NCBI RefSeq assembly: GCF_000503775.1
Contig: NZ_KI629787.1
Location: 25,870-89,869 of the forward strand
Direction of reading: 5' to 3'
DNA from: Brevibacillus panacihumi W25
Lineage (GTDB): Bacteria > Bacillota > Bacilli > Brevibacillales > Brevibacillaceae
Length of the DNA: 64,000 nt
Part shown: in pieces, positions 18,396 to 29,360 of the stretch
Layout of the letters: each line of letters opens with the position of its first letter
Numbering within the stretch: position 1 is the stretch's first letter
Made by a program: the position numbers and the translations under genes
The notes under the pieces: model-generated
Databases searched by the model: none
The model's input: the letters and a program-made list of their open reading frames with translations, nothing else
Told to the model about the DNA's origin: nothing

Positions 18396-18944
18396 ATGAG
18401 TCAAAAACTTGCTCATATTGATGCAGAAAGACTAAGCGAGATGGCATTGGTGGACATCGCCTACGAAATCCTGCGTGAAAACAATCGCACCTATAACTTC
18501 CGCGAACTGATGGATGAACTGACTGCCCTTCGCAAACTCTCAGAAGAACAAGTCAGAAGCCTGATCGCTCAAGTATACACTGAAATCAATATCGACGGAC
18601 GCTTTGTCTGCCTGGGTGACAATGTCTGGGGACTGAAGCGCTGGTACCCGACCGACACCGTAGAAGAGACGCAAGAGGGCGGCGTCAGCAAGAAGAAAAA
18701 AGTCATACTGGACGACGACTTCGACGATTTCGAGAGCGAAGACGAGCTGGTGGATGAATACGAAGAAGACGAAGTCGTCATCTTCGAGGACGAAGAAGAG
18801 TTTGTCGATGAGGAAGCTGAGATCGAGGAAGAAGAGATCGATGCCGAGATCGACGAAGAGGAAATCGAAGACGAAGACGAGCTTTTCGAGGACGAAGAGC
18901 TGGAAGAAGAAGAACCTGAGGAAGATTTGGAAGACGACCGATAA
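18396..18944 (+). CDS. rpoE: RNA polymerase delta subunit
   Basis: A 182-aa protein of Bacillota RNA polymerase that speeds enzyme recycling and sharpens promoter selectivity. The N-terminal HARE-HTH domain occupies residues 1-75 (ALVDIAYEILRENNRTYNF, then a winged fold ending WGLKRWYP). The rest is a nearly continuous Asp/Glu tail from about residue 105, as usual. ATG 18396 follows GAAAGGA; an upstream in-frame ATG at 18354 lacks a ribosome site. It is directly upstream of pyrG, the conserved order in Bacilli. Confidence 0.95.
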   Translation: MSQKLAHIDAERLSEMALVDIAYEILRENNRTYNFRELMDELTALRKLSEEQVRSLIAQVYTEINIDGRFVCLGDNVWGLKRWYPTDTVEETQEGGVSKKKKVILDDDFDDFESEDELVDEYEEDEVVIFEDEEEFVDEEAEIEEEEIDAEIDEEEIEDEDELFEDEELEEEEPEEDLEDDR

Positions 18945-18948
18945 GCCC

Positions 18949-20750
<1,802 letters not shown>

Positions 20751-20769
20751 ACACGGGGCATAATGGCAA

Positions 20770-20813
20770 AAACGCACCCGCTTCCCTTTGGGAGTCGCGG
20801 GTGCGTTTTTTTC
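20770..20813 (+). terminator. Terminator after pyrG
   Basis: ACGCACCCGC ... GCGGGTGCGT forms a 10-bp stem, followed by TTTTTTTC. Confidence 0.92.
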
Positions 20814-20829
20814 TTGAAATGATTTAGAA

Positions 20830-21051
20830 GGAGGTCCAAGAAAAGCTGGTCGAGGAAAAAGGGAAAAAAGCGGAAGGCATTTGGGATCTTGACCAAGCCG
20901 GAGCGGAAAAGGCGGAACCGGGGTTAGCGTCCAACCCTGATTCACTTCAAGAGACGGCTGCTTTTGGCCGCGGTTCCGCCTTTGGAGTGGAAGCGTCCAG
21001 GAATGACCCCCAGCAAAGATCCCAACCCGCCTGAAGCGTTTTCCCTTTTTC
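20830..21051 (+). repeat. Palindromic repeat, copy B (intron-free; IS110 in its tail)
   Basis: The long imperfect palindrome has nested inverted arms: GAGGAAAAAGGGAAAA with TTTTCCCTTTTTC(CTC); TTGGGATCTT with AAAGATCCCAA; GGCGGAACC with GGTTCCGCC; and GCGTCCA (20927-20933) with TGGCCGC (20965-20971, one mismatch). The apex is uninterrupted (GCGTCCA|ACCCTG), giving the empty site of the group II intron. The copy breaks off after CCCTTTTTC, where the IS110 element begins, and resumes at 22648. It lies just after the pyrG terminator. Confidence 0.88.
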
Positions 21052-21064
21052 GTATTATGAGGTC

Positions 21065-21290
21065 AGCCAGAAAAAACTGGCTGGCCATTTTTCATGGAAA
21101 TGGCTTTACTCTATTGGTAGCCGGGTAGAACGATCCCCTTTTTGGGAAAAACCCGTGGAGGAAACTGTTCACCCCCTACTTGTACAACTATGTTTGGGCT
21201 GGTTGGGACAAGATCCCGTATCACATGCGAAGCTATGGCATACAAGTGCTAAAGGGGCTGCCGGTAAAAGAAGTGAGGGGAAGGAAGAAC
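21065..21290 (+). ncRNA. Predicted bridge RNA of the IS110 element
   Basis: The non-coding left end is where IS110-group elements encode bridge RNA (established for IS621). It can form hairpins (GGCCAGCCAGTTTT-type: GTCAGCCAG/CTGGCTGGC at 21063-21088). CCCTTTTT at 21136-21143 equals the left side of the insertion target. The hairpin GGGAAAAACCC follows, then GTGGAGG at 21155-21161, which pairs with the right side (CCTCCCC, one mismatch). GCTGGTT at 21198-21204 equals the left donor end (AGCTGGTTTC). I could not identify a convincing right donor guide. The ends of the RNA are estimates. Confidence 0.65.
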
Positions 21291-22529
21291 GTGAATCCAG
21301 TTGTAGGAATCGATGTGGCAAAAGGAGAAAGCCAAGCACAGATCTTTCTGGATCGGAACAAATTATACGGAAAAGGATTTCGTTTTTCGCATACCATAAC
21401 AGATTTGGAATGGCTTCATGGAAGGCTAAAGGAAGTAGAAAAGGACAGCGGTTGTCGTCCAGCAATTATTCTTGAGGCTACAGGTCACTACCACCTTCCC
21501 ATTGTAGAGTGGGCAGAGGAGAAAAATTATGACCTGTATATCCTTAATCCCTTATTAGCCCAGCGGGCTAAGAAAACGCACCTAAGAAAAGTGAAGACCG
21601 ATAAATTGGACGCGGTTCATTTAGGAGAACTTTATTACAAAGAGGAGTTTGAACCGTACCAAAAGCAGGAAACGCACTGGCTTCATTTACGTCATCTCAC
21701 GAGACAACATGAGGCAATGACGGATATGTATGTTCAGACAAAATTGCAATTTCGGGCTGTCCTAGACCAGGTCTTTCCCACGTATGAAGGTGTGTTTGGG
21801 GATTTGTATTCAACGGTATCATTGGGAGTGTTGGAAATGTATTCAACACCAGGGGCGGTAAAAACGGCAGGAGTGGACAAGCTAGCGGAGTGTATGAACA
21901 CAAAGCTTGTTCGTGGACGGTCACCGAAGTGGGCAAAGGAAAAGGCAATAGATATGATGGCAGCGGCAGAAAAAAGCCCCTTTCAAGAAGGGGTCCATGA
22001 GAGTTATGTGCTTAGTTTACGTATGTTCATCACGTTGCTACTTCAATACCAGGAGCATCTATCCAAGCTTGAAAAACAAATAGATGCCCTGGCTGAAGAA
22101 AAAAAAGAATATGATCTACTCCGTTCGATTCCCGGCGTGGGAAACAAGATTGCTGCCACAATCCTGGCCGAAATTGGGGAAATCGAACGGTTTGACCACG
22201 CAAAGAAATTGGTCGCATTCGCTGGGGTTGACCCAAGTGTCACATCCTCCGGAAAGTTCACAGCAAGCACAAACCGAATTACCAAACGGGGTTCCAAACG
22301 CTTGCGAAGAGCGCTGTACCAAGCTGTACAATGCGGAGTAAGAAGACGAAAGGGGTGTCTCTTACAAAGCTCAGTAAATCAGCGATTACGTGAGTATTAT
22401 GACGTGAAAAAGGGGGAAGGAAAGCCCCACAAACAGGTTGTGATTGCTTGTGTGAATAAGCTAATCCGCTGGATATACTGCATTTTAACGAGAAGCGAAC
22501 CTTATAAGGCTGACTTTCAGTCAGCGTAA
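21291..22529 (+). CDS. IS110-family transposase (recombinase)
   Basis: A 412-aa recombinase. The N-terminal RuvC-like DEDD domain starts VVGIDVAKGE with the first Asp, then has the Glu of LEATGHYHLP and the Asp pair of KTDKLDAVHL. A coiled region precedes the C-terminal transposase_20 domain (LLRSIPGVGNKIAATILAEIG and FAGVDPSVTSSGKF, the latter containing the likely catalytic Ser). The GTG start at 21291 follows GGGAAGGA; the open frame extends back to 21180 but overlaps the predicted bridge RNA. The gene appears intact, so the element may still be active. Confidence 0.9.
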   Translation: MNPVVGIDVAKGESQAQIFLDRNKLYGKGFRFSHTITDLEWLHGRLKEVEKDSGCRPAIILEATGHYHLPIVEWAEEKNYDLYILNPLLAQRAKKTHLRKVKTDKLDAVHLGELYYKEEFEPYQKQETHWLHLRHLTRQHEAMTDMYVQTKLQFRAVLDQVFPTYEGVFGDLYSTVSLGVLEMYSTPGAVKTAGVDKLAECMNTKLVRGRSPKWAKEKAIDMMAAAEKSPFQEGVHESYVLSLRMFITLLLQYQEHLSKLEKQIDALAEEKKEYDLLRSIPGVGNKIAATILAEIGEIERFDHAKKLVAFAGVDPSVTSSGKFTASTNRITKRGSKRLRRALYQAVQCGVRRRKGCLLQSSVNQRLREYYDVKKGEGKPHKQVVIACVNKLIRWIYCILTRSEPYKADFQSA

Positions 22530-22543
22530 TGGAATGAATTTCC

Positions 22544-22573
22544 ATAACCTCTCCCTTTAGAGAGGTTATTTTG
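22544..22573 (+). terminator. Terminator after the IS110 transposase
   Basis: AACCTCT and AGAGGTT form a stem around CCCTTTAG and are followed by ATTTTG. Confidence 0.7.
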
Positions 22574-22647
22574 CATGCTTTTCAACAATATAGCACAACT
22601 TCAAAGAAAATAATAAGGATACTCTTGACAAAATATTAGCTGGTTTC

Positions 22648-22670
22648 CTCCCCCTCCACTATAGCTGGTA
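22648..22670 (+). repeat. Tail of palindromic repeat B, right of IS110
   Basis: CTCCCCCTCCACTATAGCTGG matches the tails of copy E (CTCTCCCGCCACTGTGGCTGG) and, less fully, copies A and D. This identifies the right end of the IS110 insertion. Confidence 0.75.
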
Positions 22671-22675
22671 GACTA

Positions 22676-23470
22676 CTATTGAAAAAAGGGAGCCAGCCAC
22701 GCCACCCAGTAAGCAGCAGGAATCAGCAGGAACTGAGCCAGAATCGTGCCGAAAAAACGGGAGATCATCAGCCATAGATACATCTGGCGGATTGAATCGT
22801 GCGAAGCCTCTCCTTGCAGGGCCTTGTCCGTCAACAGAGCGACCTGAGGGTCCACAAGTATGGTCATGAAGATGGTGGCAAAACCATTGATCAGACCTGA
22901 TGACATTAGTACAGTCGCTGTATATTCAGGGACTAAAAGGGCGGCATAGAGGACAGATAGGATACTGGTTGTGTAGATAGCTGTCCCAAGGCTGTTCAGC
23001 AGTAGCAATCGTTTGGGGACCCCTCTGATGCGAAAGCGGGAAAGAGAGGAGAGCTTGGGCAAGCGAACGTGATGGCGTACGCGACGGATACTATGTATCG
23101 TGACAGCAGAGCGAAACATCCCAGGAATCGAACCTGCCAGTTCCAAGTGGGAGATCAAGCGCTTGGACAACTGTACGAACGTCGGAAAAAGAAAGATTGC
23201 GCACAAGGTGCCGAGTGAGGCAGCGCCAATGATCAAATGAAGCTGAAAGCTGGGATCTGTATGCAAATGGACAGCTTTATCCCTCAATGCTCCGGAAAAA
23301 GGAGACTGAATCAGATTGGAAGTGCGGGAAACGAGCAAAACCACCCCAGACAGGGACAAAGCAACAGCCAGCCGAGTTGTTTGCACCCCGGCAAATCGCA
23401 GCGCGTAAGACAGCGTTTCTGTCGTATGTATGACAAAGGTCAACACACAAATAATGATAATCGTATCCAT
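22676..23470 (-). CDS. amj: Lipid II flippase Amj
   Basis: A 264-aa polytopic membrane protein matching the Amj (YdaH, DUF2837) family, the alternate lipid II flippase that can replace MurJ in Bacillus. Six or so hydrophobic segments are visible. The start MDTIIIICVLTFVIHTTETLSYALRFAGV and the LSGVVLLVSRTSNLIQSP block are typical. An AAGAGGGAG ribosome site is seen on the minus strand 10 bp before the ATG. It is transcribed towards the IS110/repeat B and divergently from spo0F. Confidence 0.85.
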   Translation of the reverse strand: MDTIIIICVLTFVIHTTETLSYALRFAGVQTTRLAVALSLSGVVLLVSRTSNLIQSPFSGALRDKAVHLHTDPSFQLHLIIGAASLGTLCAIFLFPTFVQLSKRLISHLELAGSIPGMFRSAVTIHSIRRVRHHVRLPKLSSLSRFRIRGVPKRLLLLNSLGTAIYTTSILSVLYAALLVPEYTATVLMSSGLINGFATIFMTILVDPQVALLTDKALQGEASHDSIRQMYLWLMISRFFGTILAQFLLIPAAYWVAWLAPFFQ

Positions 23471-23547
23471 CAGAGCAATCTCCCTCTTACGTGGTATCCC
23501 CCATTATACGCGATTAGGGGATACCAGGAAAATTTCAGCGCTTACAT

Positions 23548-23574
23548 GAAGGAGTTTCCTATTTTTAGGCGAAT
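23548..23574 (+). promoter_or_regulatory. Sigma-H promoter of spo0F
   Basis: GAAGGAGTT (-35, consensus RnAGGAwWW) and GGCGAAT (-10, RnnGAAT) are separated by 11 bp, about 45 bp upstream of the spo0F start. Bacillus subtilis spo0F is also sigma-H-dependent. Confidence 0.75.
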
Positions 23575-23617
23575 GGTAAGTAGTTAAGTAATAGCTTTGG
23601 TCAGGAGGAGTTTAGTC

Positions 23618-23992
23618 ATGTTTGACAAGCACGACAAAAAAGTGTTAGTTGTCGATGATCAATACGGCATTCGCATTTTGTTGTACGAGGTGCTGGGCAA
23701 AGAAGGCTACAAAACGTTTCAGGCTGCAAATGGAAAGATGGCATTGGAAATCGTGGAGAAAGAATCGCCTGACCTGGTCATTCTGGATATGAAAATTCCT
23801 GGGATGGACGGCATCGAGATCCTCAAGCATATCAAGAAAATCAACCAGGAGATCAAAGTCATTATGATGACTGCTTACGGTGAGCTGGACATGATCAAGG
23901 AAGCAACGCAGCTGGGGGCCTTGACCCATTTTACGAAACCGTTTGATATTGATGAATTGCGGATGGCGGTACAACAACAGTTGGCTTGCTAG
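23618..23992 (+). CDS. spo0F: Sporulation phosphorelay response regulator Spo0F
   Basis: A 124-aa single receiver domain that passes phosphate from sporulation kinases to Spo0B. The acidic pocket is Asp13-Asp14, the phosphorylated Asp57 sits in VILDMKIPG, the switch Thr in MMTAYG near 87, and the Lys in FTKPFD near 107. No output domain follows, as in Spo0F. CAGGAGGAG precedes the ATG. Next to fbaA, as in Bacillus. Confidence 0.95.
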   Translation: MFDKHDKKVLVVDDQYGIRILLYEVLGKEGYKTFQAANGKMALEIVEKESPDLVILDMKIPGMDGIEILKHIKKINQEIKVIMMTAYGELDMIKEATQLGALTHFTKPFDIDELRMAVQQQLAC

Positions 23993-24029
23993 ACTGATGC
24001 CCGGTACAGAATCAAAACAAGCGTACCTG

Positions 24030-24056
24030 TTAACATGTGAGTGTCTGTGGTATAAT
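24030..24056 (+). promoter_or_regulatory. Promoter of fbaA
   Basis: A perfect TATAAT at 24051, with GTTAACA at about -35 (spacing 15-16 bp, shorter than ideal). The ribosome site GAGGAGG follows 25 bp downstream. Confidence 0.6.
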
Positions 24057-24097
24057 AAGCGACATTAATGAAGTCTGCTAGAGGAGGATTACCAACC

Positions 24098-24952
24098 ATG
24101 CCACTGGTACCAATGACCGCTTTTACTGAGGACGTCAAAAAGCATAAATATGCTGTTGGCCAATTCAATTTGAACAATCTGGAGTTTACTCAAGCAATCA
24201 CAGAAGCTGCGATGGAAGAAAAGTCTCCTGTGATTTTTGGTGTGTCTGAGGGAGCTCTCAAATACATGGGCATCGACTACACAGTCGCGATTGCGAAAAC
24301 AGCAGCCGAACGCGCAGGTGTTCCTGTAGCTCTCCACCTCGATCATGGCAGCAACTTTGACATGGTCATGAAATGCATCCGCGCTGGATTCTCTTCGGTG
24401 ATGTTCGATGGATCCCATCATTCCTTTGAAGACAATATCCGCTTGACGAAGCAGGTTGTAGAAGCGGCTCATGCCGTAGGCGTATCCGTTGAGGGTGAGC
24501 TTGGTACGATCGGTGGAGTAGAGGACGACCTGTCTGTAGACGAGGAAGATGCGACACTTGCGAATCCGGAAGAAGCGATTCACTTCTGGAATGAAACCAA
24601 AGTAGACTATGTGGCGATTGCTGTAGGTACAGCCCATGGAATGTACAAAGGTGTTCCAAAAATCCGTTTCGACATTATTGAAAAAGTAGCTAGCCAAATT
24701 GAGGCGCCAATCGTCCTGCACGGCGGTTCCGGTGTTCCGGATGAAGCGATTGTGAAATCGATCAGCCTGGGTGTTGGAAAAATCAATGTAAATACGGAAA
24801 GCCAAGTCGCATGCACCGAAACGGTTCGCAAAATCCTGGCTGCCAAACCAAACGAGATTGACCCTCGCAAATATTTGGGGCCTGCTCGTGATGCCATCAA
24901 GGAAGTTGTCAAAGGGAAAATGCGCCTGTTCGGCAGCAGCAACCGTGCGTAA
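24098..24952 (+). CDS. fbaA: Fructose-1,6-bisphosphate aldolase, class II
   Basis: A 284-aa zinc enzyme that splits fructose-1,6-bisphosphate to DHAP and glyceraldehyde-3-phosphate. The metal site HLDHGSNFD lies near residue 81, with further His ligands in GTAHGMYKGVPKI and LHGGSGVPDE. The length fits the FbaA/TIM-barrel class IIB family. ATG 24098 lies 10 bp after GAGGAGG. It forms a run with the transaldolase gene, murA2 and glpX, which act in the same sugar-phosphate pool. Confidence 0.95.
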   Translation: MPLVPMTAFTEDVKKHKYAVGQFNLNNLEFTQAITEAAMEEKSPVIFGVSEGALKYMGIDYTVAIAKTAAERAGVPVALHLDHGSNFDMVMKCIRAGFSSVMFDGSHHSFEDNIRLTKQVVEAAHAVGVSVEGELGTIGGVEDDLSVDEEDATLANPEEAIHFWNETKVDYVAIAVGTAHGMYKGVPKIRFDIIEKVASQIEAPIVLHGGSGVPDEAIVKSISLGVGKINVNTESQVACTETVRKILAAKPNEIDPRKYLGPARDAIKEVVKGKMRLFGSSNRA

Positions 24953-24967
24953 CCAAGGAGGTACATC

Positions 24968-25612
24968 ATGCGCTTTTTAATCGATACAGCAAATGTAGAC
25001 GAAATCCGCGAGATTCATGAGTGGGGCGTCCTCGCAGGCGTAACCACCAACCCTTCCCTGGTAGCCAAGGAAGGCCGCGACTTTGTGCAAACATTAAAAG
25101 AAATTATCGACATCGTGGATGGCCCGATCAGTGCAGAGGTCATCAGCACTGATGCAGCAGGCATGATCGAAGAAGGAGAAAAGCTGGCTGCCCTGTCCAA
25201 AAACATCGTCGTCAAGCTGCCAATGACAGCAGAAGGCTTGAGGGCGACCAAGTATTTTGCCAAGAAGAAAATCAAGACCAATGTCACCCTGGTTTTTTCC
25301 GCAAACCAGGCGTTGTTGGCGGCCAGAGCTGGAGCGACGTATGTGTCTCCATTCCTGGGACGTCTCGACGACATTAGTCAGGACGGCATGAAGCTGATTG
25401 AGGACATCGCCGAGATTTTCACTGTTCATGATATTGATACCGAGATCATCGCAGCATCCGTTCGCCATCCTGTCCATGTGACAGAAGCGGCTCGGCTCGG
25501 GGGTCATTTTGCGACGATCCCGGCCAAAGTGTTCAAGCAGCTTATTGCCCATCCACTGACTTCCAGTGGTTTGGAGAAATTCCTTGCTGACTGGGCAAGT
25601 ATGCAAAAATAG
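24968..25612 (+). CDS. tal: Transaldolase (small, TalC/MipB type)
   Basis: A 214-aa enzyme of the short transaldolase/fructose-6-phosphate aldolase family. It begins [20 protein letters not shown]. The Schiff-base Lys is in [11 protein letters not shown] near residue 100, and the [14 protein letters not shown] phosphate region follows. In Bacilli this member (YwjH) acts as transaldolase. It starts 16 bp after fbaA, with AAGGAGG, and is cotranscribed. Confidence 0.93.
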   Translation: MRFLIDTANVDEIREIHEWGVLAGVTTNPSLVAKEGRDFVQTLKEIIDIVDGPISAEVISTDAAGMIEEGEKLAALSKNIVVKLPMTAEGLRATKYFAKKKIKTNVTLVFSANQALLAARAGATYVSPFLGRLDDISQDGMKLIEDIAEIFTVHDIDTEIIAASVRHPVHVTEAARLGGHFATIPAKVFKQLIAHPLTSSGLEKFLADWASMQK

Positions 25613-25628
25613 GATTCGTGTGAAAAGA

Positions 25629-25662
25629 CAAGCACCTTTCTCATCGGGGAAGGTGCTTCTTT
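25629..25662 (+). terminator. Terminator after tal
   Basis: AAGCACCTT and AAGGTGCTT form a 9-bp stem, followed by CTTTC. The short T run may allow readthrough to murA2. Confidence 0.7.
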
Positions 25663-25689
25663 CCCGATTAAGCCAGAGGAGAGCAAAGC

Positions 25690-26973
25690 ATGGATAAGCT
25701 AATCATCAACGGTGGGAAACCACTTGCGGGGACCGTTACCATCAGCGGAGCTAAAAACAGTGCAGTTGCTTTGATTCCTGCCGCATTGCTGGCTGATGGG
25801 CCTGTCGTCATAGAGAATCTTCCCCGAATCCAGGATGTAGACATTTATCACGAGCTCCTGAAAGAGATGGGAGCGGACGTGTTGTTTGAAGAGGATTGGA
25901 TGGAAATCGACGGCCGTGACATGAAGCTGATGCTGATGCCCAACGGACGGATCAAAAAACTGCGTGCTTCCTACTATTTATGGGGAGCGTTGCTGGCGAA
26001 GTTCGGGGAGGCCCAGGTAGGTTTGCCGGGTGGCTGTGATTTGGGACCGCGTCCGATCGATTTGCATATAAAGGGCTTCGAGGCCATGGGCGCAGAAGTA
26101 GAAAATAAAAATGGTGTCATGACGATCAGGGCTCGCGATGGCAAGCTTCGTGGAGCGCGCATTTACCTTGACCTGGTAAGTGTCGGGGCGACTATCAACA
26201 TCATGCTTGCCGCCGCCAAGGCAGACGGCGTGACAGTCATTGAAAATGCAGCGAGAGAGCCGGAAATCGTCGATGTCGCTACGTTGCTCAACAACATGGG
26301 AGCCAACATCAAGGGTGCTGGCACGGATGTGATCCGCATTCGCGGGGTAGAGCGCTTGCGCGGCTGTCGCCATACGATCATCCCGGATCGGATCGAGGCT
26401 GGCACGTATATGATTGCAGCAGCGGCGACCAACGGCAATGTCATGGTGGAAAACGTGATTCCGAAGCATTTGGAATCTGTCACGGCTAAGCTGCGTGAGA
26501 TTGGGGTAGAGGTGACAGAGATGGACGATGCCATTCAGGTGATTGGCAAGGAAACCTATCGCTCCATCGATGTCAAAACAAGTCCGTATCCGGGCTTTCC
26601 GACTGATTTGCAGCAGCCGATCACGACGCTGTTGACCTTGGCAAAGGGCTCCAGTATCGTGACCGATAATATCTACAGCTCCCGTTTTCGCCATGTAGAC
26701 GAGCTGCGCCGGATGGGAGCCTCATTAAAAGTAGAGGGCCGTTCGGCCGTGATAGAAGGCGGCAGCCGGTTGAATGGAGCCAAAGTCGTCGCATCCGATC
26801 TGCGTGCAGGCGCCGCGCTGTTTATAGCAGGGCTGGCTACGTCGGGAACGACGGAGCTGGAAGGATTGGAACATATCGATCGCGGCTATGAAAATCTCGT
26901 AGGCAAATTGCAGGCATTAGGAGCAGAAGTTCAGCGGATTGGCATGCAGCGGACCGAAAATCATCAACGTTAG
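25690..26973 (+). CDS. murA2: UDP-N-acetylglucosamine 1-carboxyvinyltransferase (second MurA)
   Basis: A 427-aa enzyme of the first committed step of peptidoglycan synthesis. It transfers enolpyruvate from PEP to UDP-GlcNAc. The active-site Cys116 in [10 protein letters not shown], target of fosfomycin, is present. The [25 protein letters not shown] block is typical. The location between tal and glpX/rho is that of the MurZ/MurA2 paralogue in Bacilli. GAGGAGAGC precedes the ATG. Confidence 0.93.
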   Translation: MDKLIINGGKPLAGTVTISGAKNSAVALIPAALLADGPVVIENLPRIQDVDIYHELLKEMGADVLFEEDWMEIDGRDMKLMLMPNGRIKKLRASYYLWGALLAKFGEAQVGLPGGCDLGPRPIDLHIKGFEAMGAEVENKNGVMTIRARDGKLRGARIYLDLVSVGATINIMLAAAKADGVTVIENAAREPEIVDVATLLNNMGANIKGAGTDVIRIRGVERLRGCRHTIIPDRIEAGTYMIAAAATNGNVMVENVIPKHLESVTAKLREIGVEVTEMDDAIQVIGKETYRSIDVKTSPYPGFPTDLQQPITTLLTLAKGSSIVTDNIYSSRFRHVDELRRMGASLKVEGRSAVIEGGSRLNGAKVVASDLRAGAALFIAGLATSGTTELEGLEHIDRGYENLVGKLQALGAEVQRIGMQRTENHQR

Positions 26974-27000
26974 CCTATCACCAAGGAGGAGTCTTCCAGA

Positions 27001-27963
27001 ATGGAACGGAGCTTAACACTTGAATTGGTACGTGTGACAGAGGCGGCGGCATTGGCTTCTGCCCGTTGGATGGGTCTTGGCAAAAAAGACGAGGCAGACG
27101 ATGCGGCTACAACAGCCATGCGCAAGGAGTTTGAAAAGGTCCCCATGGACGGAGTCGTCGTGATCGGGGAAGGCGAAATGGATGAAGCGCCGATGCTCTA
27201 CATCGGGGAACGCCTGGGACAAGGTGTATCACCTGCTGTAGACGTCGCGGTAGATCCCTTGGAGGGAACCAATATTCTTGCCAAAGGAACGTGGGGCGCC
27301 ATCTCCGTGATCGCCATTGCGGACCGTGGCAATCTTCTGCACGCGCCTGACATGTACATGGAAAAAATGGCAGTCGGTCCGAAGGCGGTCGGCAAAGTGG
27401 ATATCAACGCGCCGATTCGCGACAACCTCAAGGCGGTCGCCCAGGCGCAGGGAAAAGATATCAGCGACCTCGTGGCGATTGTACTGGACCGTGATCGCCA
27501 TCAAAAAATTATCCATGAAATCCGTGAAGCAGGTGCGCGTATTCGTTTGATCTCGGACGGGGATGTAGCGGCCGCGATCAACACAGCATTTCCGGATACG
27601 GGTGTGGATATTCTGTTCGGCTCTGGCGGTGCCCCTGAAGGTGTTCTCGCCGCTGTTGCACTCAAGTGCCTCGGAGGAGAGATTCAAGGGAAGCTTTTGC
27701 CGCAATCCGCAGAGGAGATTGAGCGTTGCAAGCAAATGGGCCTCGTGAATCCGCATCAGGTTTTGTTTATGGACGATTTGGTCAAAGGCGATGACGCGAT
27801 TTTTGCCGCGACCGGTGTAACCGATGGGGAGTTGCTAAAGGGAGTTCGTTTCCAGGGAATGCGGGCTACGACCCATTCCGTTGTCATGCGGGCAAAAACA
27901 GGTACGATTCGTTTTATCGAGGGCAACCATCGTTTGGAGCGCAAGCCGACACTGGTATTGTAA
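27001..27963 (+). CDS. glpX: Fructose-1,6-bisphosphatase, class II
   Basis: A 320-aa gluconeogenic phosphatase. The metal-binding segments GEGEMDEAP (near 58) and DPLEGT (near 83) and the ISDGDVAAA motif are visible. The length is normal for GlpX. AAGGAGG lies 10 bp before the ATG, 27 bp after murA2, so cotranscription is likely. In Bacilli it also lies upstream of rho. Confidence 0.95.
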   Translation: MERSLTLELVRVTEAAALASARWMGLGKKDEADDAATTAMRKEFEKVPMDGVVVIGEGEMDEAPMLYIGERLGQGVSPAVDVAVDPLEGTNILAKGTWGAISVIAIADRGNLLHAPDMYMEKMAVGPKAVGKVDINAPIRDNLKAVAQAQGKDISDLVAIVLDRDRHQKIIHEIREAGARIRLISDGDVAAAINTAFPDTGVDILFGSGGAPEGVLAAVALKCLGGEIQGKLLPQSAEEIERCKQMGLVNPHQVLFMDDLVKGDDAIFAATGVTDGELLKGVRFQGMRATTHSVVMRAKTGTIRFIEGNHRLERKPTLVL

Positions 27964-28015
27964 TGCCCGGTTCGGACGAGAATAAGTTGAAGAGTATATA
28001 AAGAGTGGTGGATGT

Positions 28016-29293
28016 ATGTTACTTTCTGAATTAGAAGAGAAGAAACTGACGGATCTGTACAAACTGGCGAAGGAATATCACATTCCGTATTATTCGCAGC
28101 TGAAGAAAAAGGAATTGATATTTGCGATTCTTCGCGCCAGAGCGGAGAAAGACGGGCTGATGTTCATGCAAGGGGTGTTGGAAATCCTGCCAGAGGGATA
28201 TGGATTTCTGCGTCCCATCAACTATCTCCCGAGCTCCGAGGATATTTATATTTCTCAATCCCAGATCCGCCGCTTTGATCTGCGCATGGGGGATGTCGTC
28301 TCCGGCAAAGCAAGGCCTCCGAAGGAAAATGAACGGTATTTTGGGCTTTTGCAAGTCGAAGCTGTAAACGGAGAAGACCCTGAGACGGCAGCGGAACGAC
28401 TTCATTTCCCCGCATTGACACCGCTCTATCCGCAAAACAAGCTTGTTCTGGAGACAGCGCCGGAACGCATTTCCACTCGCTTGATGGATCTTATTGCCCC
28501 TGTCGGACTTGGTCAGCGTGGATTGATCGTGGCTCCGCCCAAAGCGGGAAAAACCATGCTGCTCAAAGAAATTGCCAATAGCATTACGGAAAGCCGCCCC
28601 GATATTCATTTATTCGTCTTATTAATTGATGAACGCCCGGAAGAAGTAACCGATATGCAACGATCTGTGAAAGGTGAAGTGGTGGCGTCCACGTTTGATG
28701 AGTTGCCTGAAAATCATATCAAGGTGGCGGAATTGGTTCTGGAACGGGCAAAACGCCTTGTAGAGCATAAGAAGGATGTCGTCATCCTGCTGGATTCCAT
28801 CACCCGATTGGCAAGAGCGTACAACCTCGTCATCCCGCCAAGCGGACGGACATTATCGGGCGGGATCGATCCAGCAGCCTTCCACCGTCCCAAACGCTTC
28901 TTTGGGTCGGCCCGCAATATCGAAGAGGGCGGCAGCCTGACTATTTTGGCTACGGCACTGGTAGAGACAGGCTCCCGGATGGATGACGTCATTTATGAGG
29001 AATTTAAAGGAACCGGAAATATGGAGCTGCACTTGGATCGCAAGCTTTCCGAACGCCGTATTTTCCCAGCCATCGATATTCGCCGTTCTGGTACACGGCG
29101 CGAGGAGCTTCTGCTTTCTAAAGAAGAGCTGGAAAAACTGTGGATGATCCGCAAGAATATGAACGAGACGAACGAGTTTGTCGATTCGTTCATTCGGAAG
29201 TTAGCGGATACCAAAACCAATGAGGAGTTTGTCCAATCCTTGGAGGCCAAGCAGGCCCGCAGCAAAGCCGCAAGCACTACGACGGTCAGTTAA
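28016..29293 (+). CDS. rho: Transcription termination factor Rho
   Basis: A 425-aa RNA helicase hexamer subunit. The N-terminal helix bundle starts [38 protein letters not shown]. The cold-shock-like RNA-binding fold has the GYGFLR motif near residue 60. The ATPase domain has Walker [11 protein letters not shown] near 178, and the Walker B and Q/R-loop regions follow. It starts with ATG about 53 bp after glpX, preceded by GTGGTG-rich spacing. No insertion domain is seen. Confidence 0.96.
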   Translation: MLLSELEEKKLTDLYKLAKEYHIPYYSQLKKKELIFAILRARAEKDGLMFMQGVLEILPEGYGFLRPINYLPSSEDIYISQSQIRRFDLRMGDVVSGKARPPKENERYFGLLQVEAVNGEDPETAAERLHFPALTPLYPQNKLVLETAPERISTRLMDLIAPVGLGQRGLIVAPPKAGKTMLLKEIANSITESRPDIHLFVLLIDERPEEVTDMQRSVKGEVVASTFDELPENHIKVAELVLERAKRLVEHKKDVVILLDSITRLARAYNLVIPPSGRTLSGGIDPAAFHRPKRFFGSARNIEEGGSLTILATALVETGSRMDDVIYEEFKGTGNMELHLDRKLSERRIFPAIDIRRSGTRREELLLSKEELEKLWMIRKNMNETNEFVDSFIRKLADTKTNEEFVQSLEAKQARSKAASTTTVS

Positions 29294-29360
29294 TCTCACC
29301 GTCATTTTTTTATGCCAATAGGCATACTGTAGGAAGAGTAGCTGCGAAGGAGGAGTGGCA

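Larger units (their letters stand above)
21052..22647 (+). mobile_element. IS110-family insertion sequence inserted in repeat B
   Basis: The element is 1,596 bp, bounded by comparison with the other repeats. Upstream the repeat stops at CCCTTTTTC; downstream of GGTTTC it resumes with CTCCCCCTCCACTATAGCTGG, like copy E. TTTC is present at both junctions, so the ends are certain only to within four bases. There are no terminal inverted repeats, as expected for IS110. A 239-bp non-coding left end precedes the transposase gene and a 118-bp right end follows it. The right end holds TTGACA (22625) and the left end TATTAT (21053). Confidence 0.85.

Noticed and set aside
21180-21290. Upstream extension of the IS110 transposase frame
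   Set aside because: No ribosome site before it and it overlaps the predicted bridge RNA; GTG 21291 has GGGAAGGA and gives the standard VVGIDVAK start.
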